Of a stretch of DNA of 64,000 bases, positions 19,438 to 28,757 are shown in pieces (positions within the stretch are counted from its first letter, which is position 1; every line of letters begins with the position of its first letter). The stretch covers positions 434,001 through 498,000 of the forward strand of contig NZ_CP011487.1 in assembly GCF_001653475.1 (NCBI RefSeq), in the 5' to 3' direction. Position numbers and translations under genes: made by a program. The notes below the pieces were generated by a model. It searched no databases and had not been told where the DNA came from. It worked only from the letters and a program-made list of their open reading frames with translations. Source of the stretch: Helicobacter pylori (lineage in GTDB: Bacteria > Campylobacterota > Campylobacteria > Campylobacterales > Helicobacteraceae).

Positions 19438-21594
19438 ATGCTTAGGTCTTTATGGTCTGGTGTCAATGGGATGCAAGCCCACCAAATCGCTTTGGATATT
19501 GAGAGTAATAATATTGCGAATGTGAATACCACTGGTTTTAAATATTCTAGGGCTTCTTTTGTGGATATGCTCTCTCAAGTCAAACTCATCGCTACCGCAC
19601 CCTATAAAAACGGGTTAGCAGGGCAGAATGACTTTTCCGTAGGGCTTGGGGTAGGCGTGGATGCGACGACTAAAATCTTTTCACAAGGCAATATCCAAAA
19701 CACAGATGTCAAAACCGATCTAGCGATTCAAGGCGATGGCTTTTTTATCATTAGCCCTGATAGGGGGATTACGCGCAATTTCACTAGAGATGGGGAGTTC
19801 CTTTTTGACTCGCAAGGGAGTTTGGTTACTACCGGCGGTCTTGTGGTGCAAGGGTGGGTGAGAAACGGGAGCGATACCGGCAATAAAGGGAGCGATACGG
19901 ACGCTTTAAAAGTGGATAACACCGGCCCTTTAGAAAACATTAGAATTGATCCTGGAATGGTGATGCCAGCCAGAGCGAGTAACCGCATTTCTATGAGAGC
20001 GAATTTAAACGCTGGAAGGCATGCGGATCAAACAGCGGCGATATTTGCTTTGGATTCTTCGGCTAAAACCCCTTCAGATGGCATTAATCCGGTGTATGAT
20101 TCAGGCACGAATCTAGCTCAAGTCGCCGAAGACATGGGGTCTTTATACAATGAAGATGGCGACGCTCTTTTATTGAATGAAAATCAAGGGATTTGGGTGA
20201 GCTATAAGAGCGCAAAAATGATCAAAGACATCCTCCCTTCTGCAGAAAACAGCACGCTTGAGTTGAATGGGGTTAAGATTTCTTTCACGAACGATTCAGC
20301 GGTGAGCAGGACTTCAAGCTTGGTGGCGGCGAAAAATGCGATCAATGCGGTCAAAAGCCAGACAGGCATTGAAGCTTATTTGGACGGCAAGCAGTTGCGT
20401 TTGGAAAACACCAATGAATTAGACGGCGATGAAAAGCTTAAAAACATTGTGGTCACTCAAGCCGGAACTGGGGCGTTCGCTAACTTTTTAGACGGCGATA
20501 AAGATGTAACGGCTTTCAAATACAGCTACACGCATTCTATCAGCCCTAATGCGGATATTGGGCAGTTTAGGACCACTGAAGACTTGCGTGCATTGATCCA
20601 GCATGACGCTAATATCGTTAAAGATCCTAGCTTGGCGGACAATTACCAGGACTCAGCCGCTTCTATAGGGGTTACAATCAATCAATACGGCATGTTTGAA
20701 ATCAACAATAAAGACAATAAAAATGTCATTAAAGAAAATCTTAATATCTTTGTGAGCGGGTATTCTTCAGACAGCGTAACGAACAATGTTTTGTTTAAAA
20801 ATGCGATGAAAGGGCTTAATACCGCTTCTTTAATTGAAGGGGGAGCGTCAGCGAGCAGTTCCAAATTCACCCACGCTACGCATGCGACAAGCATTGATGT
20901 GATAGACAGCTTAGGCACTAAACACGCTATGCGCATTGAGTTTTATAGGAGCGGAGGAGCGGAATGGAATTTTAGAGTGATCGTGCCTGAGCCTGGGGAA
21001 TTAGTAGGGGGGTCAGCGGCTAGGCCTAATGTGTTTGAAGGAGGTCGTTTGCATTTTAATAACGACGGATCGCTTGCAGGCATGAACCCGCCTCTTTTGC
21101 AATTTGACCCTAAAAATGGCGCTGATGCCCCTCAACGCATCAATTTAGCCTTTGGTTCTTCAGGGAGCTTTGACGGGCTCACGAGCGTGGATAAGATTTC
21201 TGAAACTTATGCGATTGAGCAAAACGGCTATCAAGCGGGCGATTTGATGGATGTCCGCTTTGATTCAGACGGGGTGCTTTTAGGAGCGTTCAGTAACGGC
21301 AGGACTTTAGCGCTCGCTCAAGTGGCTTTAGCGAATTTCGCTAACGATGCGGGCTTACAGGCTTTAGGCGGGAATGTCTTTTCTCAAACCGGGAATTCAG
21401 GGCAAGCCTTAATCGGTGCGGCTAATACGGGGCGTAGGGGTTCGATTTCAGGATCTAAACTAGAGTCTAGTAATGTGGATTTGAGCCGGAGTTTAACGAA
21501 TTTGATTGTGGTTCAAAGGGGGTTTCAAGCGAACTCTAAAGCGGTAACCACATCCGATCAAATCCTTAACACCCTATTGAATCTTAAGCAATAA
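19438..21594 (+). CDS. flgE: Flagellar hook protein FlgE
   Basis: Structural protein of the extracellular flagellar hook, exported by the flagellar type III system. It has 718 residues, the long form typical of H. pylori. The N-terminal rod/hook signature (SLWSGVNGMQAHQIALDIES, NNIANVNTTGFK) and the C-terminal coiled-coil (NVDLSRSLTNLIVVQRGFQA, NSKAVTTSDQILNTLL) are intact, with large variable domains between. It has its own sigma-54 promoter. hypA begins 58 bases after its stop. Confidence 0.97.
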   Translation: MLRSLWSGVNGMQAHQIALDIESNNIANVNTTGFKYSRASFVDMLSQVKLIATAPYKNGLAGQNDFSVGLGVGVDATTKIFSQGNIQNTDVKTDLAIQGDGFFIISPDRGITRNFTRDGEFLFDSQGSLVTTGGLVVQGWVRNGSDTGNKGSDTDALKVDNTGPLENIRIDPGMVMPARASNRISMRANLNAGRHADQTAAIFALDSSAKTPSDGINPVYDSGTNLAQVAEDMGSLYNEDGDALLLNENQGIWVSYKSAKMIKDILPSAENSTLELNGVKISFTNDSAVSRTSSLVAAKNAINAVKSQTGIEAYLDGKQLRLENTNELDGDEKLKNIVVTQAGTGAFANFLDGDKDVTAFKYSYTHSISPNADIGQFRTTEDLRALIQHDANIVKDPSLADNYQDSAASIGVTINQYGMFEINNKDNKNVIKENLNIFVSGYSSDSVTNNVLFKNAMKGLNTASLIEGGASASSSKFTHATHATSIDVIDSLGTKHAMRIEFYRSGGAEWNFRVIVPEPGELVGGSAARPNVFEGGRLHFNNDGSLAGMNPPLLQFDPKNGADAPQRINLAFGSSGSFDGLTSVDKISETYAIEQNGYQAGDLMDVRFDSDGVLLGAFSNGRTLALAQVALANFANDAGLQALGGNVFSQTGNSGQALIGAANTGRRGSISGSKLESSNVDLSRSLTNLIVVQRGFQANSKAVTTSDQILNTLLNLKQ

Positions 21595-21652
21595 ACTAAA
21601 AGATTACTCCAATACAATATAATAGGGGCTAATTTAAAGATTAAGGTTTAGT

Positions 21653-22006
21653 ATGCATGAATACTCGGTCGTTTCTTCTTTAATCGCTCTTTGCGAAGAG
21701 CATGCGAAGAAAAATCAAGCCCATAAGATTGAAAGAGTCGTGGTCGGTATTGGCGAAAGAAGTGCTATGGATAAGAGCTTGTTTGTGAGTGCGTTTGAGA
21801 CTTTTAGAGAAGAATCTTTGGTGTGTAAAGACGCTATTTTAGACATTGTGGATGAAAAGGTTGAATTAGAATGCAAGGATTGTTCGCATGTTTTTAAGCC
21901 TAACGCACTAGATTATGGGGTGTGTGAGAAATGCCACAGCAAGAATGTCATTATCACTCAAGGCAATGAAATGCGTTTGTTGTCTTTAGAAATGTTAGCG
22001 GAATAA
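21653..22006 (+). CDS. hypA: Hydrogenase/urease nickel chaperone HypA
   Basis: The 117-residue protein delivers nickel to [NiFe] hydrogenase and, in H. pylori, also supports urease maturation. The N-terminal MHEYSVV with His2 is the nickel site. Two CxxC pairs of the zinc site are seen (CKDC near 74-77 and CEKC near 91-94). It starts a tight run of genes: the next start comes 6 bases after its stop. Confidence 0.96.
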   Translation: MHEYSVVSSLIALCEEHAKKNQAHKIERVVVGIGERSAMDKSLFVSAFETFREESLVCKDAILDIVDEKVELECKDCSHVFKPNALDYGVCEKCHSKNVIITQGNEMRLLSLEMLAE

Positions 22007-22012
22007 AAACCG

Positions 22013-22474
22013 ATGCAAGAAGAATTGAACGCTTACCAACAAGAAATTAAAGACACTAGAGAAGTTTTAAAAAAAATCCGTTTGGAATTGAAGCAAGTCC
22101 AAGAAATCTTGCGTAAGAAAAAGAGCGCTTTGAAAGGTTTGAAGCAAGAAATCTATCAAAAGAAATTAGAAAAAGAACACTCCCGCTCCAACAAAGAAAC
22201 ACAAAATACAGAAAAGGATGTGGTTTTCCCTAAAGCCCTTGAAGAAGTGGAGATTTACACTAAGGACAATCAGGTTGTAATGGCAAAACCCAGCAAGCGC
22301 GTGTTTGATGAAGGGATTTACTTGCAATACCGCAGCGTTTTGCGCGAAAACAGGTTTTTAAAAAACCATCTCTCTAAAAAAGATTTTGAAAATGCGTTAC
22401 TCAAAATTGAATTAAGGGATTTGCATAAAGAAATCAAGCTCTATCAAGTCCAAAACCTTTTGAAAGACAAATAA
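22013..22474 (+). CDS. Coiled-coil protein of unknown function
   Basis: The 153-residue protein is dominated by charged heptad-like helices (residues 1-65 and 95-150) rich in Lys, Glu, Gln and Leu. A short central stretch around residue 70-95 (EVEIYTKDNQVVMAKPSKRV) may be folded. No signal peptide or known motif is seen. It overlaps the lpxB start by one base, so translation is probably coupled. Confidence 0.75.
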   Translation: MQEELNAYQQEIKDTREVLKKIRLELKQVQEILRKKKSALKGLKQEIYQKKLEKEHSRSNKETQNTEKDVVFPKALEEVEIYTKDNQVVMAKPSKRVFDEGIYLQYRSVLRENRFLKNHLSKKDFENALLKIELRDLHKEIKLYQVQNLLKDK

Positions 22475-23556
22475 TGCCCACGATTTTAGTGAGCGCTTTA
22501 GAAGCGAGCTCTAATATGCATTTAGAGGAATTACGCCGTAATTTGTCTAAAGATTATCGTTTTATTGGGGTGTTTGAAGGAAAAGAGGCGCTTTATAGCC
22601 CTAGGGAATTTTCTATCATGGGTTTTAGAGATGTGATAGGCCGTTTGGGGTTTTTACTCAAAGCCCATAAAGAAATGGTCCAATTAGCCAAACAAGCTGA
22701 TATGGTGCTTTTAATGGATTCTTCTTCTTTCAATATCCCCCTAGCCAAAAAAATCAAAAAACAAGACCCACATAAAAAAATCATGTATTATATTTTACCG
22801 CAAGTTTGGGCATGGAAAAAATGGCGCGCTAAAAGCCTTGAAAAACACTGCGATTTTTTGGGAGCGATTTTGCCTTTTGAAGTGGGCTATTACCAAAAAA
22901 AAGCCCAATATGTAGGACACCCTTTATTAGATGAAATTAAATACTATAAAAAAGATATTAAGGGCGAAACTCTGGTATTTATGCCAGGAAGCCGAAAAAG
23001 TGAAATCGCTAAAATATTCCCTTTGTTTGTCAAAGCGGCTCAAATTTTAGAACAAAACGAAGGGTTTAAAAGGCGTGTGTTGGTCGTGCCGAGTTTCTTT
23101 AAAGGGTTGGATTTGAAAGCCCTTTATGGAGAAGACATTAAATTATTTGAAATTTCTTATGATGCGCATAAAAGTTTGTTTGAAGCGGAGTTTGCGTTTA
23201 TTTGCAGCGGCACAGCGACTTTAGAGGCCGCTCTGATTGGCACGCCTTTTGTGTTAGCGTATAGGGCTAAAAAGATGGATTTTTTGATCGCTAGAATGCT
23301 TGTCAATTTGCATTATATAGGTTTAGCGAACATCTTTTATAACGCCTTAAATAATGAGACTCCAGGGCTTGGGGAGAGCCAATTACACCCGGAATTGATC
23401 CAGCATTTTTTGAGCGTAGAGGGTTTGTTAAAAGCGTATGAAGGAATGGATAGAGAACGCTATTTTAAAGAAAGTTTGAGATTAAGGGAATATTTAGCCA
23501 GTGGGAGCGCGAGAAAAATCGCTAATGAAATGGCTTTTTTGCTGAATTTAACTTAA
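22474..23556 (+). CDS. lpxB: Lipid-A-disaccharide synthase
   Basis: LpxB joins UDP-2,3-diacylglucosamine and lipid X to form the lipid A disaccharide at the inner membrane face. The 360-residue length is normal. Recognisable blocks are PTILVSALEASSNMHLEEL at the N-terminus, YYILPQVWAWKKWRAK near residue 103, FMPGSRKSEIAKIFP near 170 and FICSGTATLEAALIGTPFVL near 245. It is a member of glycosyltransferase family 19. Confidence 0.96.
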   Translation: MPTILVSALEASSNMHLEELRRNLSKDYRFIGVFEGKEALYSPREFSIMGFRDVIGRLGFLLKAHKEMVQLAKQADMVLLMDSSSFNIPLAKKIKKQDPHKKIMYYILPQVWAWKKWRAKSLEKHCDFLGAILPFEVGYYQKKAQYVGHPLLDEIKYYKKDIKGETLVFMPGSRKSEIAKIFPLFVKAAQILEQNEGFKRRVLVVPSFFKGLDLKALYGEDIKLFEISYDAHKSLFEAEFAFICSGTATLEAALIGTPFVLAYRAKKMDFLIARMLVNLHYIGLANIFYNALNNETPGLGESQLHPELIQHFLSVEGLLKAYEGMDRERYFKESLRLREYLASGSARKIANEMAFLLNLT

Positions 23557-23596
23557 TTTTTACTATAATCTCTACTGAATAAGCTTAGGAGATTAA

Positions 23597-24091
23597 ATGA
23601 ATAAAGAACCTATGAGTATGTATGGATACAATAAAATTTGTGCGGAATTAAAGCAATTAAAAGAGGTGGAACGGCCTAATATTGTGAAAGAAATTGATAT
23701 TGCTAGAGGGCATGGGGATTTGAAAGAAAACGCTGAATACCATGCTGCTAAAGAAAAACAACGCTTCATTGAAGCGAGAATCGTGGATTTAAGCGAAATT
23801 GTCGCTAACGCTCAGGTGATTGATCCGAGCGCTTTAGCCCATAATAAAGTGAGTTTTGGGAGCACGATTAAAATCCTTAATCTAGACAACGATAAAGAGT
23901 TTTCTTATACGATAGTAGGGAGCGTGGAGAGCGATCCGTCTAAAGGGTTAATCTCTTTTGGTTCGCCGATCGCTAAGAGCTTGATAGGTAAGAGCAAGGG
24001 CGATGCGGTGAGTATTCAATTGCCTAATGGCGAGAGCGAGTTTGAAATTTTAGACATTTATTATAAAGAGATTCGTTTTGATGAAAATTAA
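23597..24091 (+). CDS. greA: Transcription elongation factor GreA
   Basis: GreA rescues backtracked RNA polymerase by stimulating transcript cleavage. The 164-residue protein has the N-terminal coiled coil with the acidic tip ([17 protein letters not shown], near residue 38-54) and the C-terminal FKBP-like domain ([29 protein letters not shown]). Its end overlaps dut by 11 bases. TTAGGAGA precedes the ATG. Confidence 0.97.
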   Translation: MNKEPMSMYGYNKICAELKQLKEVERPNIVKEIDIARGHGDLKENAEYHAAKEKQRFIEARIVDLSEIVANAQVIDPSALAHNKVSFGSTIKILNLDNDKEFSYTIVGSVESDPSKGLISFGSPIAKSLIGKSKGDAVSIQLPNGESEFEILDIYYKEIRFDEN

Positions 24092-24518
24092 AATCCAAAA
24101 AATCCACCCAAACGCCCTTATCCCTAAATACCAAACCGAGGGTTCTTCAGGCTTTGATTTGCATGCTGTAGAAGAAGTAACGATCAAATCTCATAGCGTG
24201 GGGTTGGTGAAAATAGGGATTTGTTTGTCTTTAGAAGTGGGGTATGAATTACAGGTGCGCACCCGTAGCGGTTTGGCTTTGAATCATCAGGTGATGGTGT
24301 TAAATTCTCCTGGCACGGTGGATAATGATTATAGGGGCGAAATTAAAGTCATTTTAGCGAATTTGAGCGATAAAGATTTTAAAGTTCAAGTAGGGGATAG
24401 GATCGCTCAAGGGGTGATTCAAAAAACTTATAAAGCCGAATTTATAGAATGCGAACAATTAGATGAAACTTCAAGGGGTAGTGGGGGGTTTGGCAGCACA
24501 GGAGTGAGTAAGGCATGA
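24081..24518 (+). CDS. dut: dUTP diphosphatase
   Basis: Trimeric dUTPase hydrolyses dUTP to dUMP, keeping uracil out of DNA and feeding dTMP synthesis. I chose ATG 24081 ([15 protein letters not shown]) over the preceding TTG. The 145 residues carry the five motifs: [38 protein letters not shown] and, at the C-terminus, [10 protein letters not shown]. It overlaps greA by 11 bases and the next gene by 4. Confidence 0.97.
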   Translation: MKIKIQKIHPNALIPKYQTEGSSGFDLHAVEEVTIKSHSVGLVKIGICLSLEVGYELQVRTRSGLALNHQVMVLNSPGTVDNDYRGEIKVILANLSDKDFKVQVGDRIAQGVIQKTYKAEFIECEQLDETSRGSGGFGSTGVSKA

Positions 24519-25171
24519 GCATTAAGGAAAATTTAGAGCAAGTCAGAAACGAATTTAAAAGCGATGAAAAGCTTTTAGAAGGAGCGTTTAGATTAGAAAA
24601 GTTTTTCAAACGCTACAAGTGGGTGTTGTTGTTTATCGTGGTGGCTTTTATCGCTTATTTAGGGGATACAAAATTGCAAGATTATAAGCATGAGCAAACT
24701 AGAGAGCGGATCACTCAAATTTATAATGAAGTGCTAGAGAGTCCTAATAATATAGCCTTGCAAAAAAGATTGAAAGAAGTCGCCCCAGAGTTGTATGACT
24801 TGTATCAGTTCGCTAGAGCGAGTGAGCATAACGATGCAGATGCGTTTAAAAAACTTTCGCAATCTTCTAATGGAATCGTTAAAGCGTTTGCCAAATATTC
24901 TTACGCATCGCTCTCTAGAGATAAAAACTTGCTTGAAAAAAGCCCCATTCTCAAAGAAATGAGCGCTTTACAAGAAGTGAGCTTGTTGTATGAAGAAAAT
25001 TCTAAAGACGCAATCATAAAAGCGCATCAAAGTTTATCAACTATCCCTCTAAGTTCTTCACTCTATGCTATAATCTCTGTTTTAAAACATTATGGAATGT
25101 TAGAAGATATCCAACAAAACCCTTCCAAACCAACTAATCTAAAGAAAGAAACCATTCAAGGAACGCATTGA
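24515..25171 (+). CDS. Single-pass membrane protein with TPR-like periplasmic domain (YfgM-like)
   Basis: The 218-residue protein has a short basic cytoplasmic N-terminus, one membrane helix at about residues 39-57 ([16 protein letters not shown]) and a helical domain with TPR-like spacing ([40 protein letters not shown]). This layout is that of YfgM, a SecYEG-associated chaperone component. The next gene encodes a beta-propeller-like lipoprotein, reproducing the yfgM-bamB order of E. coli. The match is by layout only, so the function is an inference. Confidence 0.6.
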   Translation: MSIKENLEQVRNEFKSDEKLLEGAFRLEKFFKRYKWVLLFIVVAFIAYLGDTKLQDYKHEQTRERITQIYNEVLESPNNIALQKRLKEVAPELYDLYQFARASEHNDADAFKKLSQSSNGIVKAFAKYSYASLSRDKNLLEKSPILKEMSALQEVSLLYEENSKDAIIKAHQSLSTIPLSSSLYAIISVLKHYGMLEDIQQNPSKPTNLKKETIQGTH

Positions 25172-25175
25172 TTTG

Positions 25176-26840
25176 ATGAATAGATCATTTTTAATCTCAC
25201 TCATAGCCCTAATTGTCTTTAGTGGCTGTAACATGAAAAAATACTTCAAACCCGCTAAACATCAAGTTAAAGGCGAAGCGTATTTCCCTAACCATTTGCA
25301 AGAAAGTATCGTTTCGTCTAATCGTTATGGAGCCATTTTGAAAAATGGAGCGGTTATAGGCGATAAAGGTTTAACGCAATTAAGAATCGGTAAGAATTTC
25401 AATTATGAAAGCAGTTTTTTAAATGAGAGTCAAGGGTTTTTCATCCTTGCGCAAGATTGTTTGAACAAGATTGATAAAAAAACAAGCAAACGCAAGGCGG
25501 CTAAGACTGAAGAAACGGAATTGAAATTAAAGGGCGTTGAAGCGGAAGTCCAAGATAAAGTCTGCCATCAAGTAGAATTGATTAGCAATAACCCTAACGC
25601 CAGCCAACAATCTATCGTTATTCCTTTGGAGACTTTTGCCTTGAGCGCAAGCGTTAAAGGGAATCTTTTAGCGGTGGTGTTAGCGGACAATTCAGCGAAT
25701 TTATACGACATCACTTCTCAAAAATTGCTTTTTAGTGAGAAAGGTTCCCCAAGCACCACGATCAATTCTTTAATGGCGATGCCTATTTTTATGGATACGG
25801 TCGTGGTATTCCCTATGCTAGATGGGCGCTTGTTAGTCGTGGATTATGTGCATGGAAACCCTACGCCTATTAGAAACATTGTTATCAGCAGCGATAAGTT
25901 TTTTAACAATATCACCTACCTTATCGTAGATGGCAATAACATGATTGCTTCTACAGGGAAAAGAATACTCTCAGTAGTGAGCGGTCAAGAGTTCAACTAT
26001 GATGGGGATATTGTGGATTTGCTTTATAATAAGGGGACTTTATACGTGCTCACGCTAGACGGGCAGATTTTGCAAATGGATAAGAGTTTGAGGGAATTAA
26101 ACAGCGTGAAACTGCCCTTTGCTTCGCTCAATACGATTGTATTAAACCATAATAAATTGTATTCTTTAGAAAAGCGCGGGTATGTGATAGAGGTGGATTT
26201 GAATGATTTTGATTCGTATAATGTCTATAAAACGCCAACTATAGGCAGTTTTAAGTTTTTTTCATCCAATCGTTTGGATAAAGGGGTATTCTATGATAAA
26301 AATCGGGTGTATTATGATCGCTACTATTTAGATTATAATGATTTTAAACCAAAACTTTACCCCCATGCCGCTGGATTCAAACCATCTCAAAAAGGCGAAA
26401 AAGGGAACGCTCCTATTTATTTGCAAGAAAGGCATAAAACTAAAGAAAATAAACAGCCTTTAGAAGAAAAAATCAAACCAACTCAAGGGAATAGCGGGTT
26501 TGAAGAAGAAGAAGTTAAAACCAGAAGGCACGATATGGAGCCTATTAACAATCAAAATAACGCTATCCAACGAGGCGTAAAAGAAAATCAAGAAAACAAA
26601 AACGCTCCTGCTTTAAAAGAGAGTAACGAAAAAGGCACAGAAAACGCTCCTAAAGAGAACAAGGCTTCTAAAGAAGAGAATAAACCAAATTCTAAAGAAG
26701 AAAAACGCCGCTTGAAAGAAGAAAAGAAAAAAGCCAAAGCTACACAAAGAGCGAGAGAATTTGAACAAAGAGCCAAAGAGCAACAAGAAAGAGATGAAAA
26801 AGAGCTTGAAGAAAGAAAAAAAGCTTTAAAAGCGAAGTAG
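25176..26840 (+). CDS. Beta-propeller-like lipoprotein with charged tail (BamB-like)
   Basis: ATG 25176 gives MNRSFLISLIALIVFSGC, a lipoprotein signal with lipobox FSGC. Residues about 60-400 contain repeated beta segments typical of PQQ/BamB propellers, such as GNLLAVVLADNSANLYDITS, DGRLLVVDYVHGNPTPIRNI and KGTLYVLTLDGQILQMDKSL. The last 150 residues are a low-complexity, Lys/Glu/Asn-rich helix. A likely place is the outer membrane, periplasmic side. A BamB-like role in barrel protein assembly is suggested by fold and neighbour only. The total is 554 residues, longer than E. coli BamB (about 390) because of the tail. Confidence 0.6.
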   Translation: MNRSFLISLIALIVFSGCNMKKYFKPAKHQVKGEAYFPNHLQESIVSSNRYGAILKNGAVIGDKGLTQLRIGKNFNYESSFLNESQGFFILAQDCLNKIDKKTSKRKAAKTEETELKLKGVEAEVQDKVCHQVELISNNPNASQQSIVIPLETFALSASVKGNLLAVVLADNSANLYDITSQKLLFSEKGSPSTTINSLMAMPIFMDTVVVFPMLDGRLLVVDYVHGNPTPIRNIVISSDKFFNNITYLIVDGNNMIASTGKRILSVVSGQEFNYDGDIVDLLYNKGTLYVLTLDGQILQMDKSLRELNSVKLPFASLNTIVLNHNKLYSLEKRGYVIEVDLNDFDSYNVYKTPTIGSFKFFSSNRLDKGVFYDKNRVYYDRYYLDYNDFKPKLYPHAAGFKPSQKGEKGNAPIYLQERHKTKENKQPLEEKIKPTQGNSGFEEEEVKTRRHDMEPINNQNNAIQRGVKENQENKNAPALKESNEKGTENAPKENKASKEENKPNSKEEKRRLKEEKKKAKATQRAREFEQRAKEQQERDEKELEERKKALKAK

Positions 26841-26844
26841 CCCC

Positions 26845-27510
26845 ATGCCAAAATGTTTTAAAGATTTAAAGGATTTGGTTCTATGCGATATAGGTAATAC
26901 GCGCATCCATTTTGCACAAAACTACCAGCTCTTTTCAAGCACTAAAGAAGATTTAAAGCGTTTGGGTATTCAAAAGGAAATTTTTTACATCAGCGTGAAT
27001 GAAGAAAATGAAAAAGCCCTTTTGAATTGTTACCCTAACGCTAAAAATATTGCAGGATTTTTTCATTTAGAAACCGACTATATAGGGCTTGGGATAGATA
27101 GGCAAATGGCGTGTTTAGCGCTAAATAATGGCGTGGTGGTGGATGCTGGGAGCGCGATTACGATTGATTTAGTCAAAGAGGGCAAGCATTTAGGAGGGTG
27201 TATTTTGCCTGGTTTAGCCCAATATATCCATGCGTATCAAAAAAGCGCCAAAATTTTAGAGCAACCTTTCAAAGCCTTAGATTCTTTAGAAGTTTTACCC
27301 AAAAACACTAGAGACGCTGTGAATTACGGCATGATTTTGAGCGTCATCTCTTGTATCCAGCATTTAGCCAAAAATCAAAAAATCTATCTTTGTGGGGGCG
27401 ATGCGAAGTATTTGAGCGCGTTTTTACCTCATTCTGTTTGCAAGGAGCGCTTGGTTTTTGACGGCATGGAAACCGCTCTTAAAAAAGCAGGGATATTAGA
27501 ATGCAAATGA
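26845..27510 (+). CDS. coaX: Type III pantothenate kinase
   Basis: CoaX phosphorylates pantothenate, the first step of coenzyme A synthesis; the type III enzyme was characterised partly from H. pylori. The 221 residues have the ASKHA-fold signatures: CDIGNTRIHFAQ near the N-terminus, GLGIDRQMACLAL and VVDAGSAITIDLVKEGKHLG in the middle, and a C-terminal YLCGGDAKYL. It overlaps the next gene by 10 bases. coaBC and coaE are elsewhere in the window. Confidence 0.95.
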   Translation: MPKCFKDLKDLVLCDIGNTRIHFAQNYQLFSSTKEDLKRLGIQKEIFYISVNEENEKALLNCYPNAKNIAGFFHLETDYIGLGIDRQMACLALNNGVVVDAGSAITIDLVKEGKHLGGCILPGLAQYIHAYQKSAKILEQPFKALDSLEVLPKNTRDAVNYGMILSVISCIQHLAKNQKIYLCGGDAKYLSAFLPHSVCKERLVFDGMETALKKAGILECK

Positions 27511-28238
27511 CGCACAATTTGAGTTTTTTGGGCATGTTTTTAGCCGCTTTAAGCATGTCTTTAGGGCATTGTGTGGGCATGTGTGGGGGGATTGTGAGTG
27601 CGTTTAGTCAAATAAGATTTTCTAAAGTTACAAGCTTTTCTTACCAGCTTATTTGCCATGCCCTTTATAATGTAGGGAGAATCAGCACCTACATGTTCTT
27701 AGGGGCTATAACGGCAGGTTTAGGGCATAGTCTTAGTGTGAGTATGGGTTTTAGAGGTGTTTTATTGATGAGCATGGGAGTTGTTTTAATCCTTTTAGCG
27801 CTCTTGGGAGCTAAAGTGGAAAAATTAAGCTTTCAAATCCCTTTCATCTCTTTTTTGATGAAAAAAACCTTGCAATCTCAAAACATTCTAGGGTTGTATT
27901 TCTTAGGCGTGTTGAACGGGTTTTTACCCTGCATGATGGTGTATTCGTTTTTAGCGAGCGTGATTCTCAGTCATAGTGCGTTTATGGGAGCGATGCTAGG
28001 CCTTTCTTTTGGGCTTGGAACCAGCGTGCCGTTGTTTTTAATGGGGATTTTTTTAAGTAAAATTTCCATTTCTTACAGGAAATTTTTCAATCTTTTGTCT
28101 AAAGGTTTAATGGGGGTTTTTGGGCTTTATGCCCTTTATATGGGGATCATGCTCATTAACCACCAAACACCCCATATGATGCACCATCAAAATAACACCA
28201 CACAACAGCAAGAAGACCACTTTCATGAGCGCCACTAA
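27501..28238 (+). CDS. SafE/UreH-type membrane protein
   Basis: The 245-residue polytopic protein has about six membrane segments and the family signature GHCVGMCGGIVSAF near residue 22, with a second conserved LNGFLPCMMVYSFLA near residue 140. This family (TauE/SafE or UreH/CcoI-associated domain) is linked to metal or sulfur compound transport. The C-terminus is a His-rich tail (HHQNNTTQQQEDHFHERH) that could bind nickel or copper. It overlaps coaX upstream and gmhB downstream. The substrate is not known. Confidence 0.75.
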   Translation: MQMTHNLSFLGMFLAALSMSLGHCVGMCGGIVSAFSQIRFSKVTSFSYQLICHALYNVGRISTYMFLGAITAGLGHSLSVSMGFRGVLLMSMGVVLILLALLGAKVEKLSFQIPFISFLMKKTLQSQNILGLYFLGVLNGFLPCMMVYSFLASVILSHSAFMGAMLGLSFGLGTSVPLFLMGIFLSKISISYRKFFNLLSKGLMGVFGLYALYMGIMLINHQTPHMMHHQNNTTQQQEDHFHERH

Positions 28239-28749
28239 CAAAGCCCTTTTTTTGGACAGAGACGGCATTATTAATATTGATAAAGGCTATGTGAGTCAAA
28301 AAGAAGATTTTGAGTTTCAAAAAGGGATTTTTGAATTACTAAACCATGCGAAATCTTTAGGCTACAAACTGCTTTTAATCACCAACCAATCTGGGATCAA
28401 CCGGGGTTATTACACCCTTAAAGATTTTGAACAACTCACCGAATACCTCCAAGAAAGCTTGCTTAAAGAATTGGGTTTCAATTTGGATGGCGTCTATTTT
28501 TGCAGGCACGCCCCAGAAGAAAATTGTGCTTGCAGAAAGCCAAGACCCTCTTTAATTTTACAAGCCGCTAAAGAGCATCACATTTGCTTGGAGCAATCTT
28601 TTATGGTAGGCGATAAGGAAAGCGACATGTTAGCCGGCTTGAACGCTAAAGTTAAAAATAACCTTTTATTGACCACAAATTTTTTAAAAACTTCTCATTC
28701 TTGGATACAATGTAAAAATCTTAAAGAGATGATCAATTGGATTAAATAA
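28225..28749 (+). CDS. gmhB: D-glycero-D-manno-heptose 1,7-bisphosphate phosphatase
   Basis: HAD-type phosphatase of the ADP-heptose pathway that removes the C7 phosphate. The 174 residues show the DxD nucleophile motif LFLDRDGIINID, the ITNQSGINRGYY motif, zinc-ligand-like CRHAPEENCACRKPRP and the motif IV MVGDKESDMLAGLNA. It lies in the gmhB-hldD-hldE-gmhA cluster, and the start overlaps the preceding gene by 14 bases. Confidence 0.95.
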   Translation: MSATNKALFLDRDGIINIDKGYVSQKEDFEFQKGIFELLNHAKSLGYKLLLITNQSGINRGYYTLKDFEQLTEYLQESLLKELGFNLDGVYFCRHAPEENCACRKPRPSLILQAAKEHHICLEQSFMVGDKESDMLAGLNAKVKNNLLLTTNFLKTSHSWIQCKNLKEMINWIK

Positions 28750-28757
28750 GGATAATA

